From IMG/VR virus record IMGVR_UViG_3300027506_000022, positions 1-22,330 of that record: DNA of 22,330 nt; one strand, written 5' to 3'. The notes beneath the pieces were generated by a model that saw nothing but the letters and a program-made list of their open reading frames with translations, ran no database searches and was not told the origin of the DNA. Positions 1-5,303 of this stretch are shown one piece after another (positions within the stretch are counted from its first letter, which is position 1; every line of letters begins with the position of its first letter). Position numbers and translations under genes: made by a program. Source of the DNA: a virus.

Positions 1-622
1 CAGCATGCATCAAATAAGACGGCCAAAGTAGGAAATCGCCAGCTCTTGGATAGAACTGCATATCAGATTGAAATCCAGTACATCCAGTGAATGTCATATC
101 AGGCTTGTCATCTTCGACTCTTAAATCCTCAATTCCATTGTGACCATAAACAGCTGCCATGTTTGGATTCCAAAACTTGATTGGTCTATCCGTATCATTG
201 ACATAGTATGTACCACTCACATGTGAATCTACGTGATTGTGTATTTCGTGTTGATGCTCTGAATCATATCTGTTAACCCATGCAAACAGATGTATATCAT
301 CTCTGCAATATTGTCTAACGTCTCTATTGAATTGTGTTTTAAGGAACTCGATGTAGGTGTCTTTCATGATGTTAGAGAAATCTCTGAACCATACTAACTT
401 ATGCGTTTCTTCCCTTATATCATTATCAAAGTATGACGTGTAGTTGCACAACTTATTTTTGTTGTCCTTATATTCAACTTTATCAACCAAATTGTTGATA
501 TCACGCATCACCATAGATGATGGGAACCTCAACTTACCCCTCAAGAATGGGGTTGAAAACATAGGGATTACTCTATGCTGTGCTGGTTGAAACTTCTGTT
601 GGTCTTGTTTCGCTGGTTTCAT
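1..622 (-). CDS. 2OG-Fe(II) oxygenase-like protein (TIGR02466-type), 3' end cut by window edge
   Basis: This reading frame stays open from the ATG at 622 to the left edge, giving 207 residues without a stop, so the C-terminus is missing. It resembles the putative 2OG-Fe(II) oxygenases common in marine phages (TIGR02466 type). Near residue 127 is a histidine-rich stretch (HQHEIHNHVDSHVSGTYYV) that fits the HxD iron-binding motif and first core strand. The last visible residues (GDFLLWPSYLMHA) fit the strand carrying the distal iron-binding histidine. Such enzymes use Fe(II) and 2-oxoglutarate to oxidise a substrate that is unknown in phages. The ATG overlaps the stop of the upstream small membrane protein gene as ATGA, so translation is probably coupled. 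The oxygenase fold is fairly secure; the substrate is not. Confidence 0.75.
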   Translation of the reverse strand, partial: MKPAKQDQQKFQPAQHRVIPMFSTPFLRGKLRFPSSMVMRDINNLVDKVEYKDNKNKLCNYTSYFDNDIREETHKLVWFRDFSNIMKDTYIEFLKTQFNRDVRQYCRDDIHLFAWVNRYDSEHQHEIHNHVDSHVSGTYYVNDTDRPIKFWNPNMAAVYGHNGIEDLRVEDDKPDMTFTGCTGFQSDMQFYPRAGDFLLWPSYLMHA

Positions 623-819
623 AGTTTAATTGCCAATAATAAAAAGATTGCAATGAGAAGAATGTTTGTCATGAAGATACCGATTGCAAGAATTGTATGA
701 TACCATATCCATCTTGTCTTGTATGCGTTATCTACTGATAATTCATCGGGGTCTGGCCCGGCATCATAGACATCGGTTTTGGGATTCTGTTTCCACAGTA
801 TTTCCCACCACTTAGTCAT
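619..819 (-). CDS. Small single-span membrane protein next to spanin genes
   Basis: This 66-residue protein has a soluble, acidic N-terminal half containing DAGPDPDELS and, from about residue 38, a long hydrophobic segment (WYHTILAIGIFMTN onward) that runs almost to the C-terminus. The segment is long enough for one membrane span, possibly a tight hairpin. The start overlaps the end of the putative o-spanin gene by 8 nt, and the stop overlaps the next ATG as ATGA, so it is translated as part of this operon. Lysis-cassette proteins often look like this, so a holin or antiholin role is possible, but nothing in the sequence is diagnostic. I recall similar short proteins in marine T4-like phages, without known function. 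Confidence 0.75.
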   Translation of the reverse strand: MTKWWEILWKQNPKTDVYDAGPDPDELSVDNAYKTRWIWYHTILAIGIFMTNILLIAIFLLLAIKL

Positions 820-1357
820 TCTTTTTCTCTATCTGTACTGCAACCCCCTTCTCGTTACCCTTGGGTGTTTTGATAGTTACGTTTCTATAGTATACAACTA
901 CTTCACCTAACTGTTTGATGTATCGTTTGAGTTCTTGCATGTTTGCACTCATGACCTCATAGTCGCCTATGGTCGTTGCAACGAATACAACTTCACCACC
1001 ATTCTGTTCTTTCATTTCGTCTAAGAAATAGTCAAGGTGTGTGTAACCAACTGGCCACTCGGGGTTGTCTCTGTCTTCGAGATTACATGTCTTAGGACGT
1101 TTGAGTTGTTCTACACCATCCTCACCAAACTTCTTAGGGTCAAATGATAAGGTCTTTCTACACAGATTATCCTTCTTTGCCTCTGATACAACAAACCATG
1201 TAGGTGCTGTCATTTCAATAGGTCTTGGTAGTGTGGGTTGAATGATATCTATTTCAATAGGTGCAGATACAACCTCAATTTGTTTTGTTCCTAATAAACT
1301 GCAACCACTAATCGTCGCGATTAGACTCGTCAAGATTATAAATTTCTTGTGTATCAT
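812..1357 (-). CDS. Outer-membrane lipoprotein, putative o-spanin (Rz1-like)
   Basis: The 181-residue product has a lipoprotein signal: basic residues K4-K5, a hydrophobic core and the lipobox ISGC with the lipidated Cys at residue 19. No second membrane span is visible. Its first codons overlap the last 50 nt of the neighbouring gene for an inner-membrane coiled-coil protein. That overlap, with a lipoprotein following a type II membrane protein, is the hallmark of two-component spanins, which fuse inner and outer membranes at the end of lysis of Gram-negative hosts. The mature part (about 163 residues) is far longer than lambda Rz1 and includes a probable folded domain (VVFVATTIGDYEV onward), so it may do more than a minimal o-spanin. 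The lipoprotein call is firm; the spanin role is inferred from context. Confidence 0.75.
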   Translation of the reverse strand: MIHKKFIILTSLIATISGCSLLGTKQIEVVSAPIEIDIIQPTLPRPIEMTAPTWFVVSEAKKDNLCRKTLSFDPKKFGEDGVEQLKRPKTCNLEDRDNPEWPVGYTHLDYFLDEMKEQNGGEVVFVATTIGDYEVMSANMQELKRYIKQLGEVVVYYRNVTIKTPKGNEKGVAVQIEKKND

Positions 1358-1691
1358 CTTCTATTCCCTCAAATACTCTATCTGTTCCACGATTGAACTT
1401 ACCTGTCATGATACCAGGCTTTGCAACTGCAAGAGCGTTTAAATTATGTCTTTGGAATATCTGTAGATACTCCGCCTTTTCTGCTTCAATCGATGCATTT
1501 TTACGACTCATGTTCTGTAATGCTTTCCCTTGTTTTTCAAAGTTCTCTTTCATCACTTCCATGGCACGTTGTTGTTCTTCTACTGCAGCTTCTAACTTAA
1601 TGTTGTTTTGTGTAAGTGTTTGATTCTCGTTATACAAAAAGAAACAAAACAATCCCACTGCTACTAGAAGACCCATAGTTAATTGATTCAT
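1308..1691 (-). CDS. Inner-membrane coiled-coil protein, putative i-spanin (Rz-like)
   Basis: The 127-residue product has one N-terminal membrane span (about residues 5-21) followed by a heptad-rich, charged helix (about 25-75, including LEAAVEEQQRAMEVMKENFE). A periplasmic tail contains the stretch RHNLNALAVAKPG that I recall as conserved in marine T4-like phage homologues. This is the i-spanin layout: type II membrane anchor, coiled coil, then a region that meets the o-spanin. The downstream lipoprotein gene begins inside its 3' end. Its ATG overlaps the upstream stop as TAATG. Together the pair would complete host lysis by disrupting the outer membrane. No holin or endolysin gene is recognisable in the window. 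Confidence 0.78.
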   Translation of the reverse strand: MNQLTMGLLVAVGLFCFFLYNENQTLTQNNIKLEAAVEEQQRAMEVMKENFEKQGKALQNMSRKNASIEAEKAEYLQIFQRHNLNALAVAKPGIMTGKFNRGTDRVFEGIEDDTQEIYNLDESNRDD

Positions 1692-1927
1692 TAATCTATC
1701 TCCTCTATTTTTACTTCAAGTCCTAGAACTGAACGTATCTCTACAATGTTCTTTGTTTCGTAGTCTTTGAATTTTAAATGTTTCGGTTTATTTACCATGA
1801 TACTTCTTGATACATATTCCGACTTGTACATATTACCACCTTCCGATTGTCGGTAGATTGTAATCTTGTATTCTGCTTTGAATAGGGATTTCAGCCATTC
1901 CCAAATGACCCATACCCCTCTACGCAT
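1691..1927 (-). CDS. Hypothetical protein upstream of the spanin pair
   Basis: A 78-residue protein of unknown function. The N-terminus is basic and tryptophan-rich (MRRGVWVIWEWLKSLF), possibly a short amphipathic or membrane-associated helix. The rest looks like a small beta-rich domain with a charged C-terminus (EVKIEEID). I chose the ATG at 1927 because a strong AGGAG lies 5 nt upstream of it. An in-frame ATG at 1951 would add eight residues and overlap the preceding oxygenase gene by 8 nt, but has a weaker ribosome-binding site. The stop overlaps the i-spanin start as TAATG, so it is translated with the lysis genes. A link to lysis is suggested only by position. Confidence 0.65.
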   Translation of the reverse strand: MRRGVWVIWEWLKSLFKAEYKITIYRQSEGGNMYKSEYVSRSIMVNKPKHLKFKDYETKNIVEIRSVLGLEVKIEEID

Positions 1928-1943
1928 GAATACTCCTATCTTT

Positions 1944-2570
1944 TTAAGCATAGTCTATCCATCCTGTTATTATTTTCTTCTCTCCCTTCAATGGTGGGTT
2001 ACCTCTATGCATATGCGTAAAACCAGCAGGCCACAATACAATGTCACCTCTCTTTGGTTTGATACGTAATGATTGGTATAGGAATTCTAACTCACCCCCC
2101 TCTTCCACGTCATTTAGGAAGATTGCCCAGGCCAGTAGGGATTTACTGCTTGATGGACAATTACAATGTTCACAATGCCAGACATGATATCCTTGTTGTG
2201 GTAATGTCTTTTGGATTTTTGCACCACTGACCATAAGACCTCTGTAGTTGTCTCGGACTGGGTACTTGTCAAACCAGTTATCAATTACACCATCTTCGTC
2301 TTCGAAGATTTCTAGTAATTGATTCATCTGACCACCGAAATATGATTCGGGTACTGAAGTGATGCTGATTGCATCGTCTGATTTGGATGTAATGATTTGT
2401 GTATCGTAGGACTTTCTTGGTAGTGTTAAGCCACGGTCTTCACACTTCTGATATATCTCTAAGACATAGTCAATAAACGCATCCGTGGTGAATCCTTCAT
2501 ATAACAGAACATGTTCACCCAAGTCTGTTATCTCTCTTTCTTGTCGTTGTTGTTGTATTTCTCGTCTCAT
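1944..2570 (-). CDS. 2OG-Fe(II) oxygenase, prolyl-4-hydroxylase-like
   Basis: This 208-residue protein matches the single-domain prolyl-4-hydroxylase-like oxygenases of marine T4-like phages. The iron site is visible as H132-x-E134 within HVWHCEH, where HxE replaces the commoner HxD. The distal histidine is in FTHMHRGNPP, and a lysine in the following GEKKIITGW is the likely 2OG carboxylate ligand. The core strand WAIFLNDVEEGGELEFLYQ and the turn KPKRGDIVLWPAG are typical. It should hydroxylate a protein or small substrate with O2 and 2OG, but the target in phages is unknown. It is the first gene after tRNA-Arg and a hairpin, has no Shine-Dalgarno sequence, and an AT-rich box (TATATAAA) ends 4 nt before its ATG, so it may start a transcription unit. 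Confidence 0.88.
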   Translation of the reverse strand: MRREIQQQRQEREITDLGEHVLLYEGFTTDAFIDYVLEIYQKCEDRGLTLPRKSYDTQIITSKSDDAISITSVPESYFGGQMNQLLEIFEDEDGVIDNWFDKYPVRDNYRGLMVSGAKIQKTLPQQGYHVWHCEHCNCPSSSKSLLAWAIFLNDVEEGGELEFLYQSLRIKPKRGDIVLWPAGFTHMHRGNPPLKGEKKIITGWIDYA

Positions 2571-2574
2571 AATT

Positions 2575-2582
2575 TTTATATA
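2575..2582 (-). promoter_or_regulatory. Possible late-promoter-like box abutting the ATG
   Basis: The octamer TATATAAA resembles the T4 late consensus TATAAATA and lies 4 nt before the ATG of the prolyl-hydroxylase-like gene. No Shine-Dalgarno sequence follows it. The match is imperfect and the region is very AT-rich, so this is a weak call, supported mainly by the similar arrangement at 13318, 18533 and 21013. Confidence 0.3.
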
Positions 2583-2588
2583 CCAAAA

Positions 2589-2609
2589 AGTATGGAATTA
2601 ATCCATACT
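2589..2609 (-). terminator. Hairpin followed by T-run, probable intrinsic terminator
   Basis: On the minus strand AGTATGGA and TCCATACT form a perfect 8-bp stem with a 5-nt loop, followed directly by a run of five T. It lies just downstream of tRNA-Arg and before the next gene, where a terminator or an RNA-processing barrier would be expected. The stem is AT-rich (3 G-C pairs), so termination may be partial. A CTAAATA element lies immediately upstream of it at 2612-2618. Confidence 0.6.
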
Positions 2610-2611
2610 CT

Positions 2612-2618
2612 TATTTAG
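2612..2618 (-). promoter_or_regulatory. CTAAATA late-promoter-like element after tRNA-Arg
   Basis: CTAAATA reads toward the prolyl-hydroxylase-like gene and matches the core of T4-type late promoters. The same heptamer occurs in the other gene-free gaps at 13318, 13816 and 19091. A transcript starting from it would begin inside the adjacent hairpin. It could drive the late block at 2.6-0 kb, but this rests on the motif alone. Confidence 0.4.
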
Positions 2619-2634
2619 TGTCACTGTAAAACGG

Positions 2635-2711
2635 TGGCACCCCCGAGAGGACTTGAACCTCTAACCTACAGCTTAGAAGGCTGTTGCTCTATCCAGTTGA
2701 GCTACAAGGGC
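2635..2711 (-). tRNA. tRNA-Arg (anticodon UCU), CCA encoded
   Basis: The 77-nt minus-strand sequence folds as a cloverleaf: D stem GCTC/GAGC, anticodon stem ACAGC/GCTGT with loop CTTCTAA (anticodon UCU, reading AGA/AGG), T stem AGAGG/CCTCT with a TTCAAGT loop, discriminator G and an encoded 3' CCA. The acceptor stem is weak: GCCCTTG against CGGGGGT gives four Watson-Crick pairs and three G-U pairs, including position 1-72. Only one nucleotide separates its first base from the stop codon of the HAD gene, so it is probably cut out of the same transcript. It would help decode AGA codons, which are frequent in this AT-rich genome. Confidence 0.93.
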
Positions 2712-2712
2712 A

Positions 2713-3216
2713 TTATTCACCGTTTCTTAACTCTTTTAACTGTGTAATAGTATCAGCAGCACTAGTGTGTAAGATACCAATTCCACCATGTTCTATCCAT
2801 GCATCAAGGTTCTTTTGTCTGTCATCAATAAGGACACTCCCTTTGATTGCAAACATACCTTTCTGACTACCAGTCATAGTACAAGTGACTACAACACTTG
2901 GACTGACATATTCTCTAATCCACTCGTTCTTATCGAACACTACCAATTCTCTGTTAATCACACCAGCTGCAGTTAGGATTTCCCAAGGAAGTCCAGTGTG
3001 TCTGACATATGCAATCAAGTCGTACATATCAGGCATAGGTGGTAAGTTTCTGAACAATCTCTTGTTCGTTAACTCTTCCTTCCTTTCGTCATAATCGTTA
3101 TGACCTTGGTCGGTGTTAGGGAACTCTCTCCCTGTCAACGTTTCAACTCCAGTGTTGAAATCAGCTAGTACTCCATCCATATCGATGAAGATTCTCTTTA
3201 CTCTTTTATTTTCCAT
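2713..3216 (-). CDS. HAD-superfamily 5'(3')-deoxyribonucleotidase-like protein
   Basis: The 167-residue product shows all HAD phosphatase motifs: motif I FIDMDGVLADF (nucleophile Asp and general acid/base Asp), motif II ILTAAG, motif III lysine in GSQKGMFA and motif IV VLIDDRQKN. The DMDGVLADF form is typical of the 5'-nucleotidase C family, which removes phosphate from (deoxy)nucleoside monophosphates, so a role in nucleotide recycling is likely but not proven. I chose the ATG at 3216, just before the conserved core. Upstream alternatives (TTG at 3252, ATG at 3246) fall within the promoter. A perfect -35 and near-perfect -10 end 6 nt before this ATG, and there is no Shine-Dalgarno sequence, so the mRNA may be leaderless. 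tRNA-Arg follows one nucleotide after the stop. Confidence 0.85.
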   Translation of the reverse strand: MENKRVKRIFIDMDGVLADFNTGVETLTGREFPNTDQGHNDYDERKEELTNKRLFRNLPPMPDMYDLIAYVRHTGLPWEILTAAGVINRELVVFDKNEWIREYVSPSVVVTCTMTGSQKGMFAIKGSVLIDDRQKNLDAWIEHGGIGILHTSAADTITQLKELRNGE

Positions 3217-3222
3217 ACGTAT

Positions 3223-3252
3223 AGTATAACCTAAAAGAGGGGCCATTGTCAA
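3223..3252 (-). promoter_or_regulatory. Sigma70-type promoter of the HAD gene
   Basis: TTGACA (3252-3247) and TATACT (3228-3223) are separated by 18 nt, and the -10 box ends 6 nt before the ATG at 3216. The predicted transcription start is therefore the A of the ATG. The -35 box is embedded in CCTTGACAATG, shared with the promoter at 3710-3739, which suggests a phage early-promoter consensus read by host RNA polymerase. Confidence 0.8.
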
Positions 3253-3264
3253 GGCATTTAAGGC

Positions 3265-3708
3265 CTATTCCCAAAATATTTTGTATAGTTTTTCTTCCTT
3301 TGCATATGCCTCACGTTCCCATGGTTGACGGCTATAAGGGGTTGTGGAATAGTCCTTTTTCTTCCAATTCTGTTTAATTGGACTCAATTGTCCTGTAATG
3401 AACTGTTTTGCATGGACTAATTCGTGTGCAAGGTTCAACATCTGCTCTTCTAAAGAGAACTTTAGATGCCCTGAGCATCGTGCTAGGTCGATTTGAACAC
3501 CATTTCGGTCTCCATAACAGTGTGCATAAGCTGATTCTTCTAGGGTGGTTAGAACGTTTAGTTCTATTCTTACGTCTTTACGTAATCTGGGCGATAAATA
3601 GGCAATACATGACTTAATATAGGTTCTGATACGCCGTTTTTGTGCAATTTGACCATTAATTTGTATGTCAATCAAAGGGTATATTTCCTTTCTCTGTAAT
3701 CGTGCCAT
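3265..3708 (-). CDS. SprT-like zinc metallopeptidase
   Basis: The 147-residue product carries the zinc-metalloprotease motif HELVHAKQF (HExxH) at about residues 94-98, preceded by the helix LEEQMLNLA. A later glutamate in PWEREAYAKEE could be the third ligand. This is the SprT-like layout, whose better-known members (SprT, Spartan) act on DNA-bound proteins; similar short proteins occur in marine phages, with unknown targets. The ATG at 3708 lies only 1 nt downstream of a perfect TATAAT, so a transcript from that promoter would begin after it. Translation may instead start at the in-frame TTG at 3675, which has AAGGA about 10 nt upstream, giving 136 residues. Read-through mRNA from upstream genes could still use the ATG. 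Confidence 0.82.
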   Translation of the reverse strand: MARLQRKEIYPLIDIQINGQIAQKRRIRTYIKSCIAYLSPRLRKDVRIELNVLTTLEESAYAHCYGDRNGVQIDLARCSGHLKFSLEEQMLNLAHELVHAKQFITGQLSPIKQNWKKKDYSTTPYSRQPWEREAYAKEEKLYKIFWE

Positions 3709-3709
3709 A

Positions 3710-3739
3710 ATTATATCAAAATTGCTAGGTCATTGTCAA
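3710..3739 (-). promoter_or_regulatory. Consensus sigma70-type promoter of the SprT-like gene
   Basis: TTGACA (3739-3734), an 18-nt spacer and TATAAT (3715-3710) are both perfect consensus hexamers. The flanks GGCCTTGACAATGACC closely match the promoter at 3223-3252. The -10 box almost touches the annotated ATG, placing the expected transcription start inside the coding sequence. It reads toward the SprT-like and HAD genes and tRNA-Arg. Confidence 0.82.
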
Positions 3740-3743
3740 GGCC

Positions 3744-3893
3744 TTATTCGTCTTCTTCTAGCTCCTCTTGCATGTCTTCATCAACGTCTCCACCACAGAA
3801 TGGACAATGGTCTACTCCGTATGGGTGTGCATCCATCTCATGAATGACTAAGCATTCAGATTTACAATCCGAACAATGTACTCTAATCCTCAA
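3744..3893 (-). CDS. 49-residue zinc-ribbon protein (TTG start)
   Basis: A short gene in the 3744-3893 gap encodes two cysteine knuckles, C7-x2-C10 (HCSDCK) and C30-x2-C33 (HCPFCGG), with an additional C14 and several histidines, followed by a very acidic tail (EELEEDE). This is a zinc-ribbon layout, as in small phage proteins that bind nucleic acid or polymerase subunits; the actual partner is unknown. The start is a TTG preceded by a strong AGGAG with 6-nt spacing, and it overlaps the stop of the upstream gene by 11 nt. No in-frame ATG precedes the first knuckle. Coding signal, zinc pairs and ribosome-binding site agree, so I consider it real despite its size. Confidence 0.75.
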   Translation of the reverse strand: MRIRVHCSDCKSECLVIHEMDAHPYGVDHCPFCGGDVDEDMQEELEEDE

Positions 3894-4128
3894 TTTTATC
3901 TCCTACTATTTCATTAAAAAAGTTGTCATTTGACTTGGGTTTCCCATCAATAACACCATAAGGCAGTGTTCTACCTTTGGGTATGTCATTATTGAAGAAA
4001 TCCTCTCCACATGTATATACTCTGACTTCGACTAAGTCCTTATCGACTGTACGTGCAATATGCTCTAATCTCATATCATCAGCCGTTTGTTGGTGTGGTC
4101 TTTGTAAGTATACGTGAACAGACTTCAT
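3883..4128 (-). CDS. Hypothetical protein in the glutaredoxin/RNR operon
   Basis: An 81-residue protein I do not recognise. It starts MKSVHVYLQRPHQQTADDMR, then a beta-rich stretch (EVRVYTCGEDFFNN) and a charged C-terminus; no catalytic motif is evident. I use the ATG at 4128 because it overlaps the glutaredoxin stop as TAATG and has GGAAG just upstream. The TTG at 4140 is less likely. The stop overlaps the TTG start of the zinc-ribbon gene. Position suggests a role near nucleotide metabolism or redox, but this is only context. Confidence 0.75.
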   Translation of the reverse strand: MKSVHVYLQRPHQQTADDMRLEHIARTVDKDLVEVRVYTCGEDFFNNDIPKGRTLPYGVIDGKPKSNDNFFNEIVGDKIED

Positions 4129-4382
4129 TAGTCTTCCCAAACGTCTCCGTGTTTTACATACTCTACTAGTTTGTCATACCCACCTATGTAAATGAAAGAA
4201 TGTTCTGAATCTCTGACTCTAATTTGTGGAAAGGTTCTTGCAGTTGGAAACTGGTCAAAAAGATAATCTCTATCGAAATCATCACCTAGTTGTGAGTATG
4301 TGTATTCTAGTCCTTCCTTCTCACATAAAGCTTTTGCTTTGTCACAGAATGGACATTGTGTTTTTCCAAATATTTCTATCAT
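4128..4382 (-). CDS. Glutaredoxin
   Basis: The 84-residue product is a complete glutaredoxin: the redox motif CPFC at residues 10-13 after the first strand (IEIFGKTQ), the cis-proline segment TFPQIRV and the C-terminal glutathione-binding stretch IGGYDKLVEYV. Glutaredoxins reduce the active-site disulfide of ribonucleotide reductase using glutathione, and T4 encodes a comparable protein (NrdC). Its location in the same operon as nrdA and nrdB fits that job exactly. The start has a weak GGGA upstream and sits 1 nt beyond the QueC-like stop. The stop overlaps the next gene as TAATG. The family call is very secure. Confidence 0.93.
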   Translation of the reverse strand: MIEIFGKTQCPFCDKAKALCEKEGLEYTYSQLGDDFDRDYLFDQFPTARTFPQIRVRDSEHSFIYIGGYDKLVEYVKHGDVWED

Positions 4383-4383
4383 A

Positions 4384-4995
4384 TTAAAATCCCGTTATTC
4401 TTGTTAAATGTTTAAACTCCACACACTTATCACATTCTCCACATTGATTTGGATATCCCAAAGAACATGAATTGACTAGTGTTCTGATTTCTGACGGTAT
4501 TGAGTTCCACTGATTTAACTTAGTCTGACCACCTAATGGTGGGTAGAGTCTGTAGTTGTGATTCTTATTCATCAATCTCGCATAGAACTCAAACACCATT
4601 TGGAATTCCCATGCACGTGGTACCCACGGCCAATCAGAATGGTGTTTATGGTCATCAGCATAATTTATCATTCCACTGTTGACACCCCAATAGTATTCCT
4701 CTATATGTGGGAACTGAGTCAACGCACTTAAGCATGCGACTGACCAGTGTCGTGCAGAATGAAAGTATTCTTCTGACCTTTCTTCATGGTCATATTTAGG
4801 ATGCTTATGAGTAATCAAATCTACATCTAATATGTCACAGATTTCTGCAATATTACTATGTAGTTGATTTGCTGTCGTGATAGGGTTGTCCCATAGTGAA
4901 TGCAGGGCAATAGGTTTCTTACCTTTCTCTACACACCAGTTCAATAATGCAGTGGATTCAACTCCACCACTAAACATAACAACACAATCGTGCAT
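4384..4995 (-). CDS. PP-loop ATPase, QueC-like (7-cyano-7-deazaguanine synthase-like)
   Basis: The 203-residue product has a PP-loop SGGVEST (residues 9-15) at the end of the first strand, the ATP-pyrophosphatase signature. Its C-terminus has four cysteines spaced C-x7-C-x2-C-x2-C (CSLGYPNQCGECDKC), matching the zinc site of QueC, which converts 7-carboxy-7-deazaguanine to preQ0 using ATP and ammonia. The middle is histidine- and tryptophan-rich and differs from cellular QueC, so the substrate may have changed. preQ0 made by phages can be used for DNA deazaguanine modification or tRNA queuosine; no partner gene (QueD, QueE, FolE, DpdA) is visible here. It is coupled to the MazG-like gene by TAATG. 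PP-loop family is firm; QueC activity is inference. Confidence 0.82.
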   Translation of the reverse strand: MHDCVVMFSGGVESTALLNWCVEKGKKPIALHSLWDNPITTANQLHSNIAEICDILDVDLITHKHPKYDHEERSEEYFHSARHWSVACLSALTQFPHIEEYYWGVNSGMINYADDHKHHSDWPWVPRAWEFQMVFEFYARLMNKNHNYRLYPPLGGQTKLNQWNSIPSEIRTLVNSCSLGYPNQCGECDKCVEFKHLTRITGF

Positions 4996-5303
4996 TAATC
5001 TTCCTTAATAAAAATCCCATCGACCATACGTCCCTTACGGTCTTTGATGTCATGATACGCAACGTTTAGACAATGTTGTAACGTTAAACCATTTCTGGCT
5101 GCAATGTTAATTAATACGACAATGATGTCACCAATATCATCGGCTACATCTCTCTCTTTACAGACGTTGTCCGATAGTTCACCCACCTCTTGGATAAGTT
5201 TACATACTTGGTCTTTGTCTGTTGCACCTTCAATAAGGTTTCTGTCGTAGTGCCATTGTTCAATGCGTTCAATTACTGATAGTAAATCTATATCGGTAGT
5301 CAT
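4995..5303 (-). CDS. MazG-like nucleotide pyrophosphohydrolase
   Basis: A 102-residue all-alpha protein with the MazG/dUTPase-like metal motif: QEVGELSDNV (ExxE type) around residue 38 and VADDIGDIIVVLINIA around residue 53, giving the acidic ligands of the four-helix fold. Such enzymes hydrolyse NTPs or dNTPs to monophosphate and pyrophosphate. In marine phages MazG has been proposed to alter alarmone or dNTP levels, but biochemical data favour (d)NTP hydrolysis. It lies directly downstream of nrdB (TAATG overlap) and upstream of the QueC-like gene, fitting nucleotide-pool control. Family assignment is good; the preferred substrate cannot be read from sequence. Confidence 0.87.
   Translation of the reverse strand: MTTDIDLLSVIERIEQWHYDRNLIEGATDKDQVCKLIQEVGELSDNVCKERDVADDIGDIIVVLINIAARNGLTLQHCLNVAYHDIKDRKGRMVDGIFIKED

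Noticed and set aside
619-819. Naming the small membrane protein a holin
   Set aside because: It has a suitable size and neighbours, but only one clear hydrophobic segment and no family match, so the name would be a guess.
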